The notes: generated by a model from the sequence alone, not told the origin. Counted from the first letter of the stretch, positions 23,742-37,065 are shown. The stretch: 64,000 nt of DNA from Gymnogyps californianus (GCF_018139145.2 NC_059478.1:12693001-12757000), one strand, 5' to 3'. Made by a program: numbers and translations.

Positions 23742-24401
23742 ACCTATGACGGATTTAGGCTTGTGGGAGTGGTGGTAGGAGGCCTGCCAGGGGGATGCCT
23801 GCCTGTCTCAGGCAGCTCTTGGGGCCCTGCGTGTGCTGGCAGGCTCTGACTGCTGTGGGCAGCCTGCAGCCCTCCTGCCTGCAAGCTCTCCACCCGGCGC
23901 ACGGCTTCCCTGCCTGCATTCGACGTCTGCTCTGACCCAGTGCCGCTGTGCAACGCTGGACACGGCTCTTGTGGAAACCCCCAAGCTGTGAGGAAGAGCT
24001 GTGAAAAGCCTCATCTGAGGCCTCCACTCAAGCACCCTCTGCCCACCAGCCTAGGAGTGCATTTGAACTCAGGCCCTTGCCTTGGTCCTTGCCCGAGTGA
24101 CCTGGTGGGCTCGGCCCATGCTGGCCTTGCACGCTTGACCTCCTGGTGTGACCCCAGACCTGCCTCGCCACTAGAGGCTTGTCTGGCGGTCTGCAGGCTG
24201 TGACTGACCCTGGTACTGCCACCGGCGCTGCTCTGCGCGCCTGGCTTGGGCGCTGCGGGAGGGACCCTGTGCTGGGGAGCTCCCTGCCCTGCCGCCCCCC
24301 CATTCCCCTTCCCCTCCAGTCCCCTCCTGGTCCTGGCTTGCTGTCTCCTTGTGGAACCATGAACTGCCATTGCTCCTTAGCCATGGCACTAGACACCTAT
24401 G
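23742..24401. other. GC-rich block of unknown origin
   Basis: About 650 bases far richer in G and C than the AT-rich intron on either side, including several CpGs. It is bounded by a 7-bp direct repeat ACCTATG (23742-23748 and 24395-24401). Many open frames occur on both strands simply because GC-rich DNA has few stop codons; none shows a domain. The abrupt composition change and flanking repeat suggest an insertion, for example an LTR or other retro-element, and parts (GAGTGACCTGGTGGGCTCGG, GCTGTGACTGACCCTGGTAC) feel like a dispersed avian repeat. TG...CA termini are not at the direct repeat, and I cannot name a family. An exapted CpG-rich regulatory element is an alternative. Confidence 0.45.
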
Positions 24402-25967
24402 GTCAGGCAGTTCAGTCCTATCCAAAAAGCTAGCAGGATAGCTTTGCCTGAACAGCAGCGTTTTCAGCTTCATGCATGACGATAGTCTTTTCTTAAAAGT
24501 TCCCAAGAACTATTAAACAGACCTGCAACAAGTATCGCTTTTACAGAGCACAAAAAGGCAGAAGCAGCCCTGGAGAGCAAACCAAAGCAGGAACATGCAA
24601 AGGTCAGCAATTCAAATACACAGTTATGAATTATATAACAGGCTGAATGTTCCCGCATCCTTAGCTGCTAGGGTGTTTGACTTGCAGTAACATTTTGGAC
24701 ACAAAAGAATGCAAATAATTTCTCTTTGTTTACAAAGACAAAAGTTTCTCTTCCTGCCATTCTTCCCAATGAATGCTGCATTGAGGACTTTCAAAACCCA
24801 TGAAATAGTCCCACACACTTACTACTTCTTTTGGCAGCAAAACCAGAGAAGATAATCACAACTGAAAATATTTCCTAATGATTTAGGGGATTAGAATTAT
24901 TCTAATAATTATTTTCCAAAAATGTTGTAGGGAAGGGGAGAGAGAGAGTGAGAGAATGTGTTGGTCATTTCTATTAATAATGACATTAATTCCACAATAG
25001 TACTAACCTGAGGACAAATATTGGATGTATTGGTATTCCTCAAAACATCTGTATGGCTCTGGATACTGAAGTTCTTTGTAGACAAAACTTAAAATGATTT
25101 CAGAGAGCTGCTGAGTGAGAACTTGAAGATTAAATTGTGATGTGATGTTATTTAATGACAGTATTTTAAAAAATTTATTCTCTCATTTTTTTTCTCCCCA
25201 AATATATGATACATTTATGCATGTGTGTGTACTCTCTGGCTATTTGAGCAAAAGTGTTCACGACATGTTTGATAAAGAAGAGGAGACTAATGAGTTATTT
25301 AAAGTTTTTATTGCCCAAAGCAGCATAGTTGTTGTAGCTTAATAATATCAGTCCTGGTTTTGGTGTTAAGAAAGAGCTAAATTTTTAATAATCAGTTTAG
25401 TATCACTCAGATGGAGTAAGGTTGGTTCTGCAAATTTTATTTTACAATACTTGCTGTGTATAGCAAACGTGTAGAAAAATTCTTTGAATTCAAAGTAATA
25501 ATTTTGAATTGTAATGGCTAGTTTTTTAAAGCAGACTTAGTTGTATTTATATATATAAACTATATGAAACAGCATTTGTAATAGAAACAGCAGTCTTTGA
25601 TTACACTATCATAAATATCAAAGATATTAAAAAGGGATGGGTATGTAACTAAAAAAAGGGAGTCACACTTACATGTGACTTATAATCAACTATGTTACAG
25701 TGACCACAAGTAAAAGTAAAGCCAAGTTTATATGTCATTACATATTCCTCTTGTGTGCATTTTTCAAAACAGAGAGATTTAAGATACCAGGATAATACTC
25801 TGCTATAGGAGACCAAAACACCAATGTGCAAAGTATATGGCATAGAATCTCTCAGGAGATGAACATTCAGAGTTTATGTGAACATTAGTTACAATACAAA
25901 GGTAAAACATTTATATAGTTCCTACAAAATGTATGAAATGTGAGGAATATTTTTTTTTGTTAAAGTA

Positions 25968-26170
25968 ACAATGCTGGGAATCAGGAGACCTTCTTTCTGA
26001 ATCTACATTGATTTATTGTTTTGAATGTGGATGAAATGCTTCAGAGTGCTTTTGTTGAGCTAGCTCTAGAATGGGGATAAAAATACTGCCCTGTAGGTCT
26101 CTGAAAGCTCTTCACAGTAAGAAATGTTATTGCCAGTGAACAATGGAGAAGTTGATGCCAAGGAAAGTCA
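25968..26170 (+). repeat. MIR-like SINE, near full length
   Basis: Starts TGCTGGGAATCAGGAGACCT, continues TTCTTTCTGAATCTACATTG, then GAATGGGGATAAAAATACTG, CCCTGTAGGTCTCTGAAAGC and TCTTCACAGTAAGAAATG. This follows the amniote MIR order 'gggagtcaggagacctgggttctag ... atggggataatgatactgacc ... tttgtaaagtgctttgagat'. It is the best preserved MIR-like copy in the window. Confidence 0.7.
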
Positions 26171-28144
26171 AATATTTGCCTATGCTAACAAAAGAAGGGA
26201 ACTCGATTGCACTGTGTATTAGAGAAATGCAACAACAGAGTTGATTACTATTTCCAAGGGAGTTTGGAGACTCTCAGCTATAAAAAGGCTTCTAAACTAG
26301 TAAGTTTAAAAAAGGAATATGCAATCTTGTCCACTTAAGTGTCATATGCAATTGCATAAGATGTTTAAATATTCTGACAATTAGAAATACCAATGTCATG
26401 TATGTACCTCCTTCTAATCTCACCAGTCAGAACTTTAGCAGCTTTATATTCCTATACTGGGAACATGGTAAAGATTTGCAAATGTTTTTTATCCCTTCTG
26501 CTTTATTTTGGCCTTCAAAAATATTACCTGTTATTGTCTATTTTTAATCACTAAAATAAAATTAAAAAATGACACTCAACAGGCAGATTCTTACATCATA
26601 ATTCCTTTCTGAGATATACTGGATGATAATATGCTTTCCTGTAAGTGGGGTTTTAATTGGTGTAATGCTTTGCTTTCCTACTCTTTTAATCAGAATATCA
26701 ATAAGATTACTCAAACAGCTGGTATGTAGCACTCAGCAAAAATGAGAACTAATAAATTAATGTATCAAATAATTTAAAGCTATTAGCTGCTTCACAATAG
26801 TTTTCATCAACAATATTTATTGCTACACACAGACTTGCTCTAGGTATCGCTGTGCATTTATCTTCACGACAGAGCAGCCATTAGATGGGAAAACATAGAT
26901 AATAGATGCTCGCTTTCCAACACAATCCTCTTCAGGCACACTAGTCTTTCCGCAATGTGCTACGCAGCTGTAACCAATGTGATAGACTTAGCCAGTGTTT
27001 TAGCTGAAAACACTTTTTAAACTGACTTATAATATCATATTACTCAGCAAAAATGTCCAAAAGATGCTCACACCAAAACACAAAATAACTGTCTTTGCTT
27101 ATCTAATTATATTGCCCCTTAACAAAATTTCAAAGGCTCTGATTATTTATTTGTCTTTTCAAAAGCTATATTTTGATACGTACGCAGTTAGAATTCATAA
27201 TTCATTATTCCACATTGACCAATACAGATGAAGACTGCATACAGGCAACCTACATATTTTTCACAGTATTATTATGCAGGCTACTACTAAGAAGTTATTG
27301 CAATAGTAACAGGATTGTACTAATCTCATTTTACCAACTCTACAGTTTTGCTACAATGTAGAAAACATATGAATAACAATAGACCTGGCTTAGACTTAGA
27401 AAGAGAGCACTCAACATGTGTTTGTTCGGGTTAACGTCTGAAAAGTTCTTTCTGCACACATATGAACTAAAGATAATGCCTCTAAACATGGATGTTGCTA
27501 TTGCTTACTATGACAAAATGTTAAGATAATTCAGGATATTAAAAAGTCCAGAGTTAAAAGACTCCCATGAGTAAGAACTGTTTCCCTATGTGCTTTATAT
27601 GGTTCTTGCATTACTTCTGACATGCTGATTAACATATTTATATTTCTGTTTATCAATCCTGATGCACAAAGGTGTTAAAATTTAATTATTAGTGAAGACT
27701 GAAATAACCTGAGATCCTCAAGGAACAGATAACTGCAAAATATGATTTCTCTTCAAAGTACTTGCTTTATTTTATTTAAAATTATTTTCTCCAATTTTTA
27801 GATTGTCAGGTCATGCCAGAGTTGAAAAATAACACAGATATCTCCATTAATCTAGACAAAATAAATTACTCTATAATCAGTGTGTTATATATTTCTAAAG
27901 AGATATTGTATCAATACCCTTAAAATTCATGATGAAAAGAAATAATTGTGTTACTCAAAAAGTCATCCACTTGCACTTAAGACTGAAAAGCCAAGACCTT
28001 GGTCATTTTCTCATGCTCCTGTGAAGCTGTGCATATAACAATGTTACAAACTCATATACTCACCTTTGGTTTAGAGAAGGAAAGGTCACACAGGAAATGC
28101 TCAATTTTTTATGAAAATGTACTTCTAGACTGTTGTACATTCTT

Positions 28145-28194
28145 TTAAAACATAACGTCTGAGTATATTTTAAAACATAATGTCTGAGTATATT
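28145..28194. repeat. 25-bp tandem duplication
   Basis: Two adjacent 25-bp copies, each beginning TTAAAACATAA and ending GTCTGAGTATATT. They differ at one base (C or T after CATAA). Recent local duplication. Confidence 0.9.
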
Positions 28195-31100
28195 TCTCTG
28201 TACAACTCTCGGAGAAAATGGAAACAGATTTCTGCTAAATAGAATTTGGATGATGAAGCTGTATTTCCTGACAAATTTATCTCTTTGGGTCCAGTCCTGT
28301 CCTCTGCCCCCAGCCATCTTGCATACTCCTACCGTACATAACCTGAACCCCCGCAACTCCTATCACATGCTTGTCCTTCTCTTTCAGCAGTCTTGGCAGC
28401 GATGGCGATGGAAATCTGACTTCTCCGATCACAACTCCTCCAGAACTGTGTGTATTCCTTTACATTGCCTCCTGTGGTGGGAGCCGGTGTTTGCTGCATG
28501 CCTGTGCAGAGTGCTGGCTGATGGGTGCATTGGAGGACGAGAAAAGGCTGTAATTCCAGGTAGGATGAGTTTTTGTAGAACTGATCTATGCCTGGACCTT
28601 TGTGAGGGGTGAAACACTGAGGCTAAACACCAAGCCTCCTCCTGCTCCATGAAGCCACATGGCAAGCACGGCTAGCCAGCATGTAAGGCCGTCTTGGGCA
28701 GCAGAGGCTCCAGCGTGGTTCCTGCTCAGGTTCGAAACACAGGCCCAGTGAAGTGAGAGCACGAGAGGAGTGTGAAATGCAAAGGTTTTATGCTGCCTGT
28801 GTGAGAGAGCATTTCTGAAGTGGTAACATGGCAGATCTGAGTGGGATGATGGTTTTCTGAAGACTGCAAGAAAGCTACAGAATGAGTAGCTGTTAAGCTA
28901 AAAGAGAAAGATGAGTGCTAAAGGGAAGTGGTTGGAACTGGAACAGAGGGGTTTGGGCCAGAGCCAGGATGGGTGGGAGGAGGTGAGGGAGGTGCTCAAC
29001 ACGTCTTAGCTGGCTCAATGTTTTGTATTTGCAAAACAGTCCAGGTCTTCTAATGGTGCAGAGCAGCGTGGGCTGCAGCATCATCGCTAAGTTGTCATGT
29101 TGCCACTGAATAAAAGAGAAGATATAACTGGAGTACACTTCTCTAAGCATCTTTTCAGTTGTGTTTTAAATCGGTAATGGTTTTGCATGAACTAGCAAAG
29201 CTCTCAGGTTGTTGCAGAAAAATTATAGCAGTATATGGCTTTATTTTAATAGGTGGTGTAAATCTTGACCCAAATTTTCAAACCTTCGCAGAAGTTATGC
29301 TGTATACGTGCAGCCTTTCATGTTTCTCCCCAATTGGGTACCAAATGGCATGTGTGCATATGTAATGTGAGGTATTTCAAAACACCTGGCTCAATTTTTG
29401 AGACATTTGTGTTGTAATACGCTATTGTAATCTGTCTGTAAAGATATGTGGAATAGGATGCTTTTTCTGAGAACTGAAGCCTCCTTGCAGAGAGCTGCAC
29501 TTTGCTGCATGATGTCAACATAATGGGGCTGATTTAAGGATGCTGTTTGCTCTCAATATGAATTTCCTTGCACTAACGGCCCCAGTTTAAATCTCATTGT
29601 GGGATTCTCCTGTTCTTGAAATCAGTAGGAAGTAAGCCAGGTTTTTGAACCTTGTGAGAGTAACTTGTTCTCCTTGGACACTAGTCAGTGCTTATTGCCT
29701 CGCTATCAAAATGCATGTTCAGCTCTTTAAAGAAAGAGCTACATGTGGTGAAACTCTCTTTACTCTCCTTGGAAATGAAATTCTAAACTCTTCAAAGTAA
29801 GACTCCTATTTCAAGGTTCTTCTGGCTTAAAAGGGAAGTTCATTTCCCATTTAAAGTATGTGTAACATTCAGAGCTCAGCGATGCAGCATCTCATTAACA
29901 GAACACCCTGCTGAATTGTCTCCTATGGACAGCTATTTCTATACTGAGGATACTGGAGGCATTTGTTCCTCCTGTACCTGTCAGCGTGTATGGGGACTGG
30001 TTAGTGTATGTGGGTAACAAAGCTGGTAGCTCTTTTGATTGTAGCCCTTGTGTATCCCTGACCTATAGCTGCTTGGTGCTATTTCTTAAGGCTAACCCAA
30101 GTAACTATTCAAGGGAGAATTCCTCCTCCAAAGAGACTATGGCTGAGCATAACCTTATAACCTAGCAGTTTGAAGTGCAAGAACAGATTCTTGGGTCCAT
30201 TGGAAAAGCCTTCAAATTTAAGCAGGAAATAGAGTAAGAACAGGGGCTAGCACTTAGGCGTTGCAGAAAGATAAAGGTGTCTTTCTTTGGCTGTTCAGAG
30301 ATGCTCAATATACAGCTTGGCCACTCGCTCCATAAGCTGGAGCAATATTTTGGTTTATCCACAGACAGATTTTTGTTATGCTTTATTCTTTATACATTTG
30401 GAAAATACACAGGGTTTCGTAAATGTCTGAAAAATGTGAAAGATTTGGAAAGTTACTCCACTCAGCCTCTAGAAAGGGAATGAAGTGGGTAAACTGATCT
30501 GCAAACAGAAGTACAAATCAAAATATTGTCTCTAGATTCAGCCAGTGGCATCAGTGCAATTGTTATTACATGGTTTTCCACTTCCATCTGAACAAAAAGA
30601 CAGATAGTCATTGCAAAGAAAAAAATAGCATGTAAAGAAGTACTTGTCCAAGCTCTAGTTACAAAAATACAAAATGGTTTTGGGCATAATGCTTTAATCA
30701 TTGTGGACACCAGCTGTATACTGAAATCAGTGACGTTAATGAACACAGTCTTTTTAATATAATTATTTCAAGTTGATTTCAGTTATAAGTAACCTTCTAT
30801 AGACGTTAATTCCCAACAACTGAATTACGATCAAACTCTCTTCCCCTTCTCTGTAGAAATCTTTAAACTTCCAGCACTGTCACATCTTTCTCTTCTCACC
30901 TGATGATTATAGGTAAAAGTTTTATTAACAATTTAGTTATTCTCTCTAGAAGCCAAGATAATTATAACGGGCTTGACTTGGCTTCCATTAAAAGTCTCTT
31001 TTAATGATTTTGCCATTGACTGTAGTCCAATGTGAGAGAAGAGCGTTTGTAATCAACAACATCATATCTCAAAATTGTGCAGGGATGAAAAAAATTGAAA

Positions 31101-32149
31101 GAACAATACCGTTAATATTTTACAGAACATCATGGTACTTTTGTATGGGCTATCAGTCCCCTCTAAATATATATTGGCTGAATCCTGTAAAGCTGTATTC
31201 CCTTTCATAGTTGTTATTCATATGAATAGCTTGACTAAAATTTGTGCCATAAAGGGTAGTAGTCAAAGATCTTTCAAAAAGCTGGTCTGACATTTGTAAG
31301 ATTAAGCTTTGGTTCTTGATTTTATCATACCCGTGTTCCTTGTCAAAATATTTACTTGCATGCTTAACTTTAAGATGAATTTGAAGTTACTGGAAAGGTT
31401 AGTACGTGTCTCAGGGGTATGGATCTAGGGGAAGGGGGAGATGATCATGTAGGCACTTATTAGAAAGAAATGCAAGGAGAAGCTAAAGGGGCAGAATGCT
31501 TGCAGATGATTTGGTGAGCTGGTCACATTAGAGATGCAGAGTAAAGTGAGTATAAAAAAAAAAGACCACTATTTAAAAGGATTTTTATAAAAAATGCACT
31601 GTTAGCAGCAGAGTAAAAGAAAATTTTACAAAGAAATACATTACAAACAGTAAAGAAAAATGTTGAAATTATGACAAAATGAAGGAAAAAAGAAAAGAGT
31701 ACAGACTCTCAGAATTTAGCTATAAGAACATGCTAAAGTACTAAGGAAGGCCAGAAATTATTGAGCAATGTACTGAAGTCATAAAAATTAGTAATTAATT
31801 TTTTTTCTAAACACATCAGAAGCAGAAACTTTCTAGGAAGTTTCTAGGGCAAACGAATGGTGTGTAAGGTAGGGAAGGGAAAAATCTGTGAAGTACTGAC
31901 TATGGAAGAGCTTTAGGAGGTTACCAGGCTAGTGCCTATGTTGATGGGGGCATGCTCTGGAGGTGTGTCTCAGAGTTTATACAAACCATTCTTAAAAAAT
32001 GGAAGATGGTCTGTTGCATCAGATCACCAGAAGCAAATAATACTGATCCAAAAAATTTTGAAAAAATGCAGAAACAAATTTCTGACTGTTACCTGTGACT
32101 TTACTAATTTAATTACCAAGACGGGCTTGATTAACTGTAAGAAGGGACT

Positions 32150-33560
32150 ATGGCAGATATGATTTTTATAAAGAGCTCCAAGGAGATTGAGAGGAACTAA
32201 AAACTAGCAAGTAAAACTTCTGAAGCAAGCAAGTTGATGGAAATTGTAATGAAGAAGAAAATTAGCAGATAGATGAATGAGCATGATGAGCATGGAAGAG
32301 TGAACTTTTTGTAGAGAGAAATAACGGTGTACAAACCTAGTAGATGATTTTTTAAGGAATCAGTAAGCATATGGACACAAATGATCAAGTTGATAATGTA
32401 TCTGAATCTCCAAAAAGTATTTCAGACGATCCCTCAGCAGTGTTTTTCAAAGAAACCAGTAAGAGAGGTTTTTTTGTTTTTTCATGGAATAATCATGGAT
32501 TGAATAATAGGAAACAGGGTAAGAATAAATGTCAGAGAGTACTACGCAGTCCTGTAAGAACTGTGTCAGGACTTACACATGCAGACTTGTGCTAGAAAAG
32601 TGAGTCAAGAGTCATGAAAGAAAGTTTGCTCATATTACAAAAGTATTGTGGCTGTGAAGACCTTCAGAAGAAATTCTAAGGTGCTAGGTGAAAGCACAAT
32701 AAAATGGTAGATGAAATTCAGTGTTCAAGAGTAATGCACCCCTATAGATGCTTGGCTTTTACCATAGAAAAGGGACCTTAAGAGTGGTTCATGGCATTTT
32801 ATTGAAAATGCTGACTTAATGCTCTTTATCAGTCAAAAAGGCAAATAGATTCTTGAATTTTTTAGGACAGGAAAAAAAGAATGAAATGGAAAACACCACA
32901 ATATCATCATATAACTTCATGATGCGCCCATCTCTTGAACGCTGCATGAAGTCCTGCATGTTGAAAAGGTATATAGGACTACCAAAAAAGGTAGAATGAA
33001 GAGCGATCATAGATATAAGCAGTTCCTGTAAAAGGAGAGATTAAGTAGATTAGGTTTCTTCAGCATAAGAAAGGGAAGACAGATTGAAGGAAAATAAAAT
33101 AGACTTCTATAAAATCACAAACGTTATGGAAAAGGTGACTTGGAAATGATTATTCATTTATTCTCATTACCTCTTCCTCCCAAGAACTAGGAAGCACCAA
33201 ATTAAATTGTCAGCCAGCCAGGTAAAAAAAAAAATTATTATTAGTAGTATTGTTACGCTTTGCATAATTGTGAACTTGTACCCAGGACGTTTGGATAACA
33301 AAAGTATGAATGTCTCAAGAAGTGAGACATTAGGCAAATTAGTGGATGAAAGGCTCATTGAGACCAACTAAATATGAAGATACTGATGAACTCTTTGGCT
33401 AAGAAAATCCATAAGCTGTAGCTTCCTAGCGTTTGGATGCCTATGCTGAATGAAATACCACTCAAGCCCATTACTGTCAAATAGAGGACACTGGGGTAAA
33501 CTGATCCCTGGTCTAACTCAGTACAGGCTTTCTAATTTTCTACTGTAAGATGTTCTACTG
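32150..33560 (+). mobile_element. Long decayed CR1 LINE copy (ORF2 3' part and 3' UTR)
   Basis: A long, heavily mutated CR1 in plus orientation, antisense to NTNG1. Landmarks follow the amniote CR1 order: AATCAGTAAGCATATGGACA near 32360, TGTATCTGAATCTCC near 32397, AACAGGGTAAGAATAAATG near 32513, CAGTCAAAAAGGCAAATAGA near 32829, CCATCTCTTGAACGCTGCATG near 32928, GGAGAGATTAAGTAGATTAG near 33034, TTCTATAAAATCACAAACG near 33105, AAGAACTAGGAAGCACCAAA near 33182 and GGTCTAACTCAGTACAGGCT near 33509 close to the 3' end. They correspond to the end of the reverse-transcriptase ORF and the 3' UTR. No intact frame remains. The 5' boundary is uncertain; similarity fades upstream of about 32.15 kb. Assignment rests on remembered CR1/L3-type consensus. 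Confidence 0.85.
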
Positions 33561-35519
33561 TCTATAAGCATGCAAGCATGAAGATAAGCACAAGCCTCAC
33601 AGGAGTGAAAGGTTTTGAAGATCAGCTCTAAAACGGGCTAGGTAAGATGGTCAGAAAACAGTGGGGTGAAGCGGGAATTGGGAAATGTAAAAAGACGCTT
33701 CTGTTAAGTGTTTTAGTTAAGAGCTCAGTTCTAGAAAGGTCTTGATTATTTTCAGAAATTCATTGTTGAAGTACTCAACCTATTGATACTAAATAACAAC
33801 TCCTTTGGTTCGACTAAATTTCTTTAAAACCTTCAGTCTGAGATTTTTTTTTTTTTTTCCCCCACCTCTATAGATCACTCATAACAAATACTGTCAAGGA
33901 GTAAAGACAGCTACAATGTATTGGTAAGTACCTCAAATAGTAGTAGTATGTAATTAAAAAGCCTTGAGTTCATTAGCTGTTAAATACTACAATATTCAGC
34001 TCTGTAGAAATACAGACCTGAAGTTACAAATGCTGATTACTTTAGGATTACATCCTTTCAGCATGTTCAAATTGAGGGCAGAAACACACCTTAACATCAG
34101 GTGTGCCCCTGTACCTAGAACAACTCTGAAATCCATTAGGTGGTTTCCAAAGGTGGAAGCTAGTCTTTTAAAATTTAAATTTACAGGTAGACTGAATCTT
34201 AGTTATACCTACTTCCATGGCGTCCACTTATTAACGCATAATATTAAAAGGCATTTTTTTACTTTTAATAACACTGGGGGAGCTTAGCTTCTGTTAGGGG
34301 AGGCAGTCAGCACCTTGCAAGTTAAAACCTATCAGTTCCTTCTACACTAAACTTTGGTTTTCATACTGCCATCATTGTGAACAGAAAGATCTCTTGGGAG
34401 AATTGTAGTTGCACATGTGTAAAGGAAGTTAAAACAATAACTACTGAAGTCTTAATAATCAGTATGTGCTGGTGCCAGCAATACCATCAGTTGCATCAAT
34501 GTCAAGATAGGAAGTGTTGACTATCTTTAATCGCCTCAGGTCAGTAGTTTTTATCTGCAGTTAAGTAGGATGGAGATTATTTTACTTACTCCTAAATGAT
34601 CCTTTTAAGGGCCCTTCATAAAAACGTCCCATCTGGGTGTGTCTGCGGTGCTACTGATCTCTTTATTTCTGTCCTCATAAAAAGGCAGCGAGCAGGCAAA
34701 TTACATAGAAGTTATGGCCACTGAGCAGGCTTAAAAGGAAAGCGTGACAGATTTTTCAGAGGAAAAGCAGTCCTGCTCATCACTGTTCAAATGAACATTT
34801 AATAATTCATAACAACTGAGTTATAAGTTTCCCCTTCAATACGTTTCCGAACGTGAATAGATTAAATGGTAATTGCTATCAAGCTTTATGTTCTATTTCA
34901 TGTACCTAATAAAAGTTTATCTAGTGGAGCTTACTTTGTATCTTTCTGATCTATTCCTAACTGACTGCAATATACTATATTAAAATATTTACCATTGTGC
35001 TATCAAATATTAACCATTTTAAAATCATCTGACTAAAGAAAACAAATTATGTTACTTGTTTAACTTTTCATGAATTTCCTAATATTTAGTTGTTCAGAAC
35101 TCTCCCATGATACAGCACCAAAAATACTGAAGACCCTAGAAATTGTATTCACTCTTTTTAAATTGGGCTGTTTTGAAATGCACTCTGCTCACGTCCGTCA
35201 CCACTGTTCATTTTGGCTCTGCATGCAGAATCCTAGTTTTGCCATCTGTAAAAAGTTATGATTGTGCTTCAGTACAAGCCAATTTCAGAGAGTTGTTCGG
35301 TTTTCTGCAGGTTAGTGGTTTTTTTTAACTATTTTTGGGAGAGTATAGAACTTTTTTTTTCAGGAAACAGTTTTTAGGATGTTTCCCTAATTATCCACCT
35401 GCTCATCCATCTGAAATTATGTGGCTTTGTCTGGTAAAAATACCAGCAACTTGCTAGACTATAATGTGAATGATCTAATGACGGAAAGAGAATACTGATC
35501 CAACAGATGTGCTACAGTT

Positions 35520-36060
35520 GCATGGCAGCCTAGTCCAGCCTAACTGCTGGCTGCCAGGGTTACATCACTCCCCAGCTGAGTGGGTTATGCTCTCCCAGGG
35601 TGCTCCTGCTTGCTCAACCCCTTGCTGATTCATATCACAGAACTAACACAGCAGAACACTATTCTTTTTTGGTTAGTGTCCTGCTGAGTTAGATCTGAAA
35701 TGGTTCACTGAAAGGTCAAACAAGTGCCTGAGAGATTGCTAAGGGTGTGGGACTAAATAGCTGGGAATTGGGAGAAGAGGGATTGCAGCACTTGCAATTA
35801 GAGCAGTTTAGACGGCCATGGAATAGCAGCTTTGAAGCTGACACCTGGGCAAGATCAAGAGGAGAACAACCTCTTTGCTCCAAACCAATCCTTCACCTTG
35901 CTGGGGAAAATTGTTCTATTAAAGGTCAGGTGTACAAATGCTGCTACTGAACCATTTCTTTTCACTTTGGAGAAAGCAACTTTTATCACCAGGTTATCAG
36001 AGTAAATCTCCTGAAGTGAAGAGCTGCAGTCTGTTAAGAGCCTGGTGCCTCTTAATAAGA
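35520..36060. other. Moderately GC-richer intronic stretch, unassigned
   Basis: Slightly richer in G and C than its surroundings, with phrases such as GTTAGTGTCCTGCTGAGTTA that could belong to an avian dispersed repeat. I cannot name a family and see no exon. Confidence 0.25.
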
Positions 36061-36954
36061 TGTTAACTATGCTAACTAGCCCCCTTGTCTATGCCTCATT
36101 CTCTGGTTGATTTATGACCTGTTATTTTCTTCGGCTTCCCCCCGCCAGGTGTTACCTAATTCACAATCCCCATCGGGTTCATAGAAGCCTTCCTTCCAGC
36201 ACAGAGACGCTGAGATAATGTCCTTGAGCTCTCGCCCATGCCCCTCTAGTCTGTTCCTTCTGCAGGTTCTTCCATTTCCGCAATATTCCACACACTTTGT
36301 AGGCAGCAGTACTAAAAGCAGCTTGAGACTTGATCCCCAACCTAGTCATGCTACAGTAACTGTGCAGATCTGTATAGTAACTATATAGAGAAAGCATCCT
36401 ATGTTTACATCATCTCCTCTGTGCTCTTCATAGAGGAAAGATGCTTCACTTAATCATTTTTGTTAAATACAGTGTTTGTGTTCTGACATGTTTATTCCAA
36501 AATATCCTCTTCCCAGAGAGACAGCAACCTTCTTTTTCTCCTTCAAATCCAGTATCTCATTAAAAAATAATACCATTCCATGATATTCATACTTTGGTGA
36601 ACAATTTTCTATGTATCCCTGTGTCTGTATGGTTATTCTGTGGGTCATGTATTTTGGAATGGATGCATTCATACACACATTCACGTTGTCTTTTCTCAGG
36701 TTTAAAAGATCCCAGATATCAGTATGGCATTACACGTGTAAGTTGTCAGCATGCTTCCCCTGAGGTGAGTGGAATCAGCGTTTTGCATCGTCTGAGAATC
36801 AGGCTCGATAACGCTGTAATTTTGTTTGTAATCTTGCCTTGCTTGTCTTACATCTGTAAGCCATACTTTGCCTTGAGTTGCAGCAGGGGGATTCTGGATT
36901 GATTTGAGGAGAATTATTCAGGATTTAAATTTGGAGCTATTTGAAGCAGAGTCC

Positions 36955-37065
36955 GTTCCTCTTACATCCAAACCCCTGCACAGACACAGTTTCTTTAGTC
37001 TGCACAACAATCATGTAAGACAGGTATTGTGAGATCAGTATTTCATGTATAAAGACCAGGGGCAG
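36955..37065 (-). repeat. MIR-like SINE fragment, minus orientation
   Basis: The plus strand reads ACAACAATCATGTAAGACAG followed by GTATTGTGAGATCAGTATTT, the reverse of the MIR segment 'ggataataatacctacctcacagggttgttgt'. Short and strongly diverged. Confidence 0.45.

Noticed and set aside
24011..24396. Several overlapping frames of 110-122 codons on the minus strand and one of 87 on the plus strand
   Set aside because: They overlap in different frames in a GC-rich block where stop codons are rare. Composition is Ala/Gly/Arg/Pro-rich without a domain, so they are composition artefacts.
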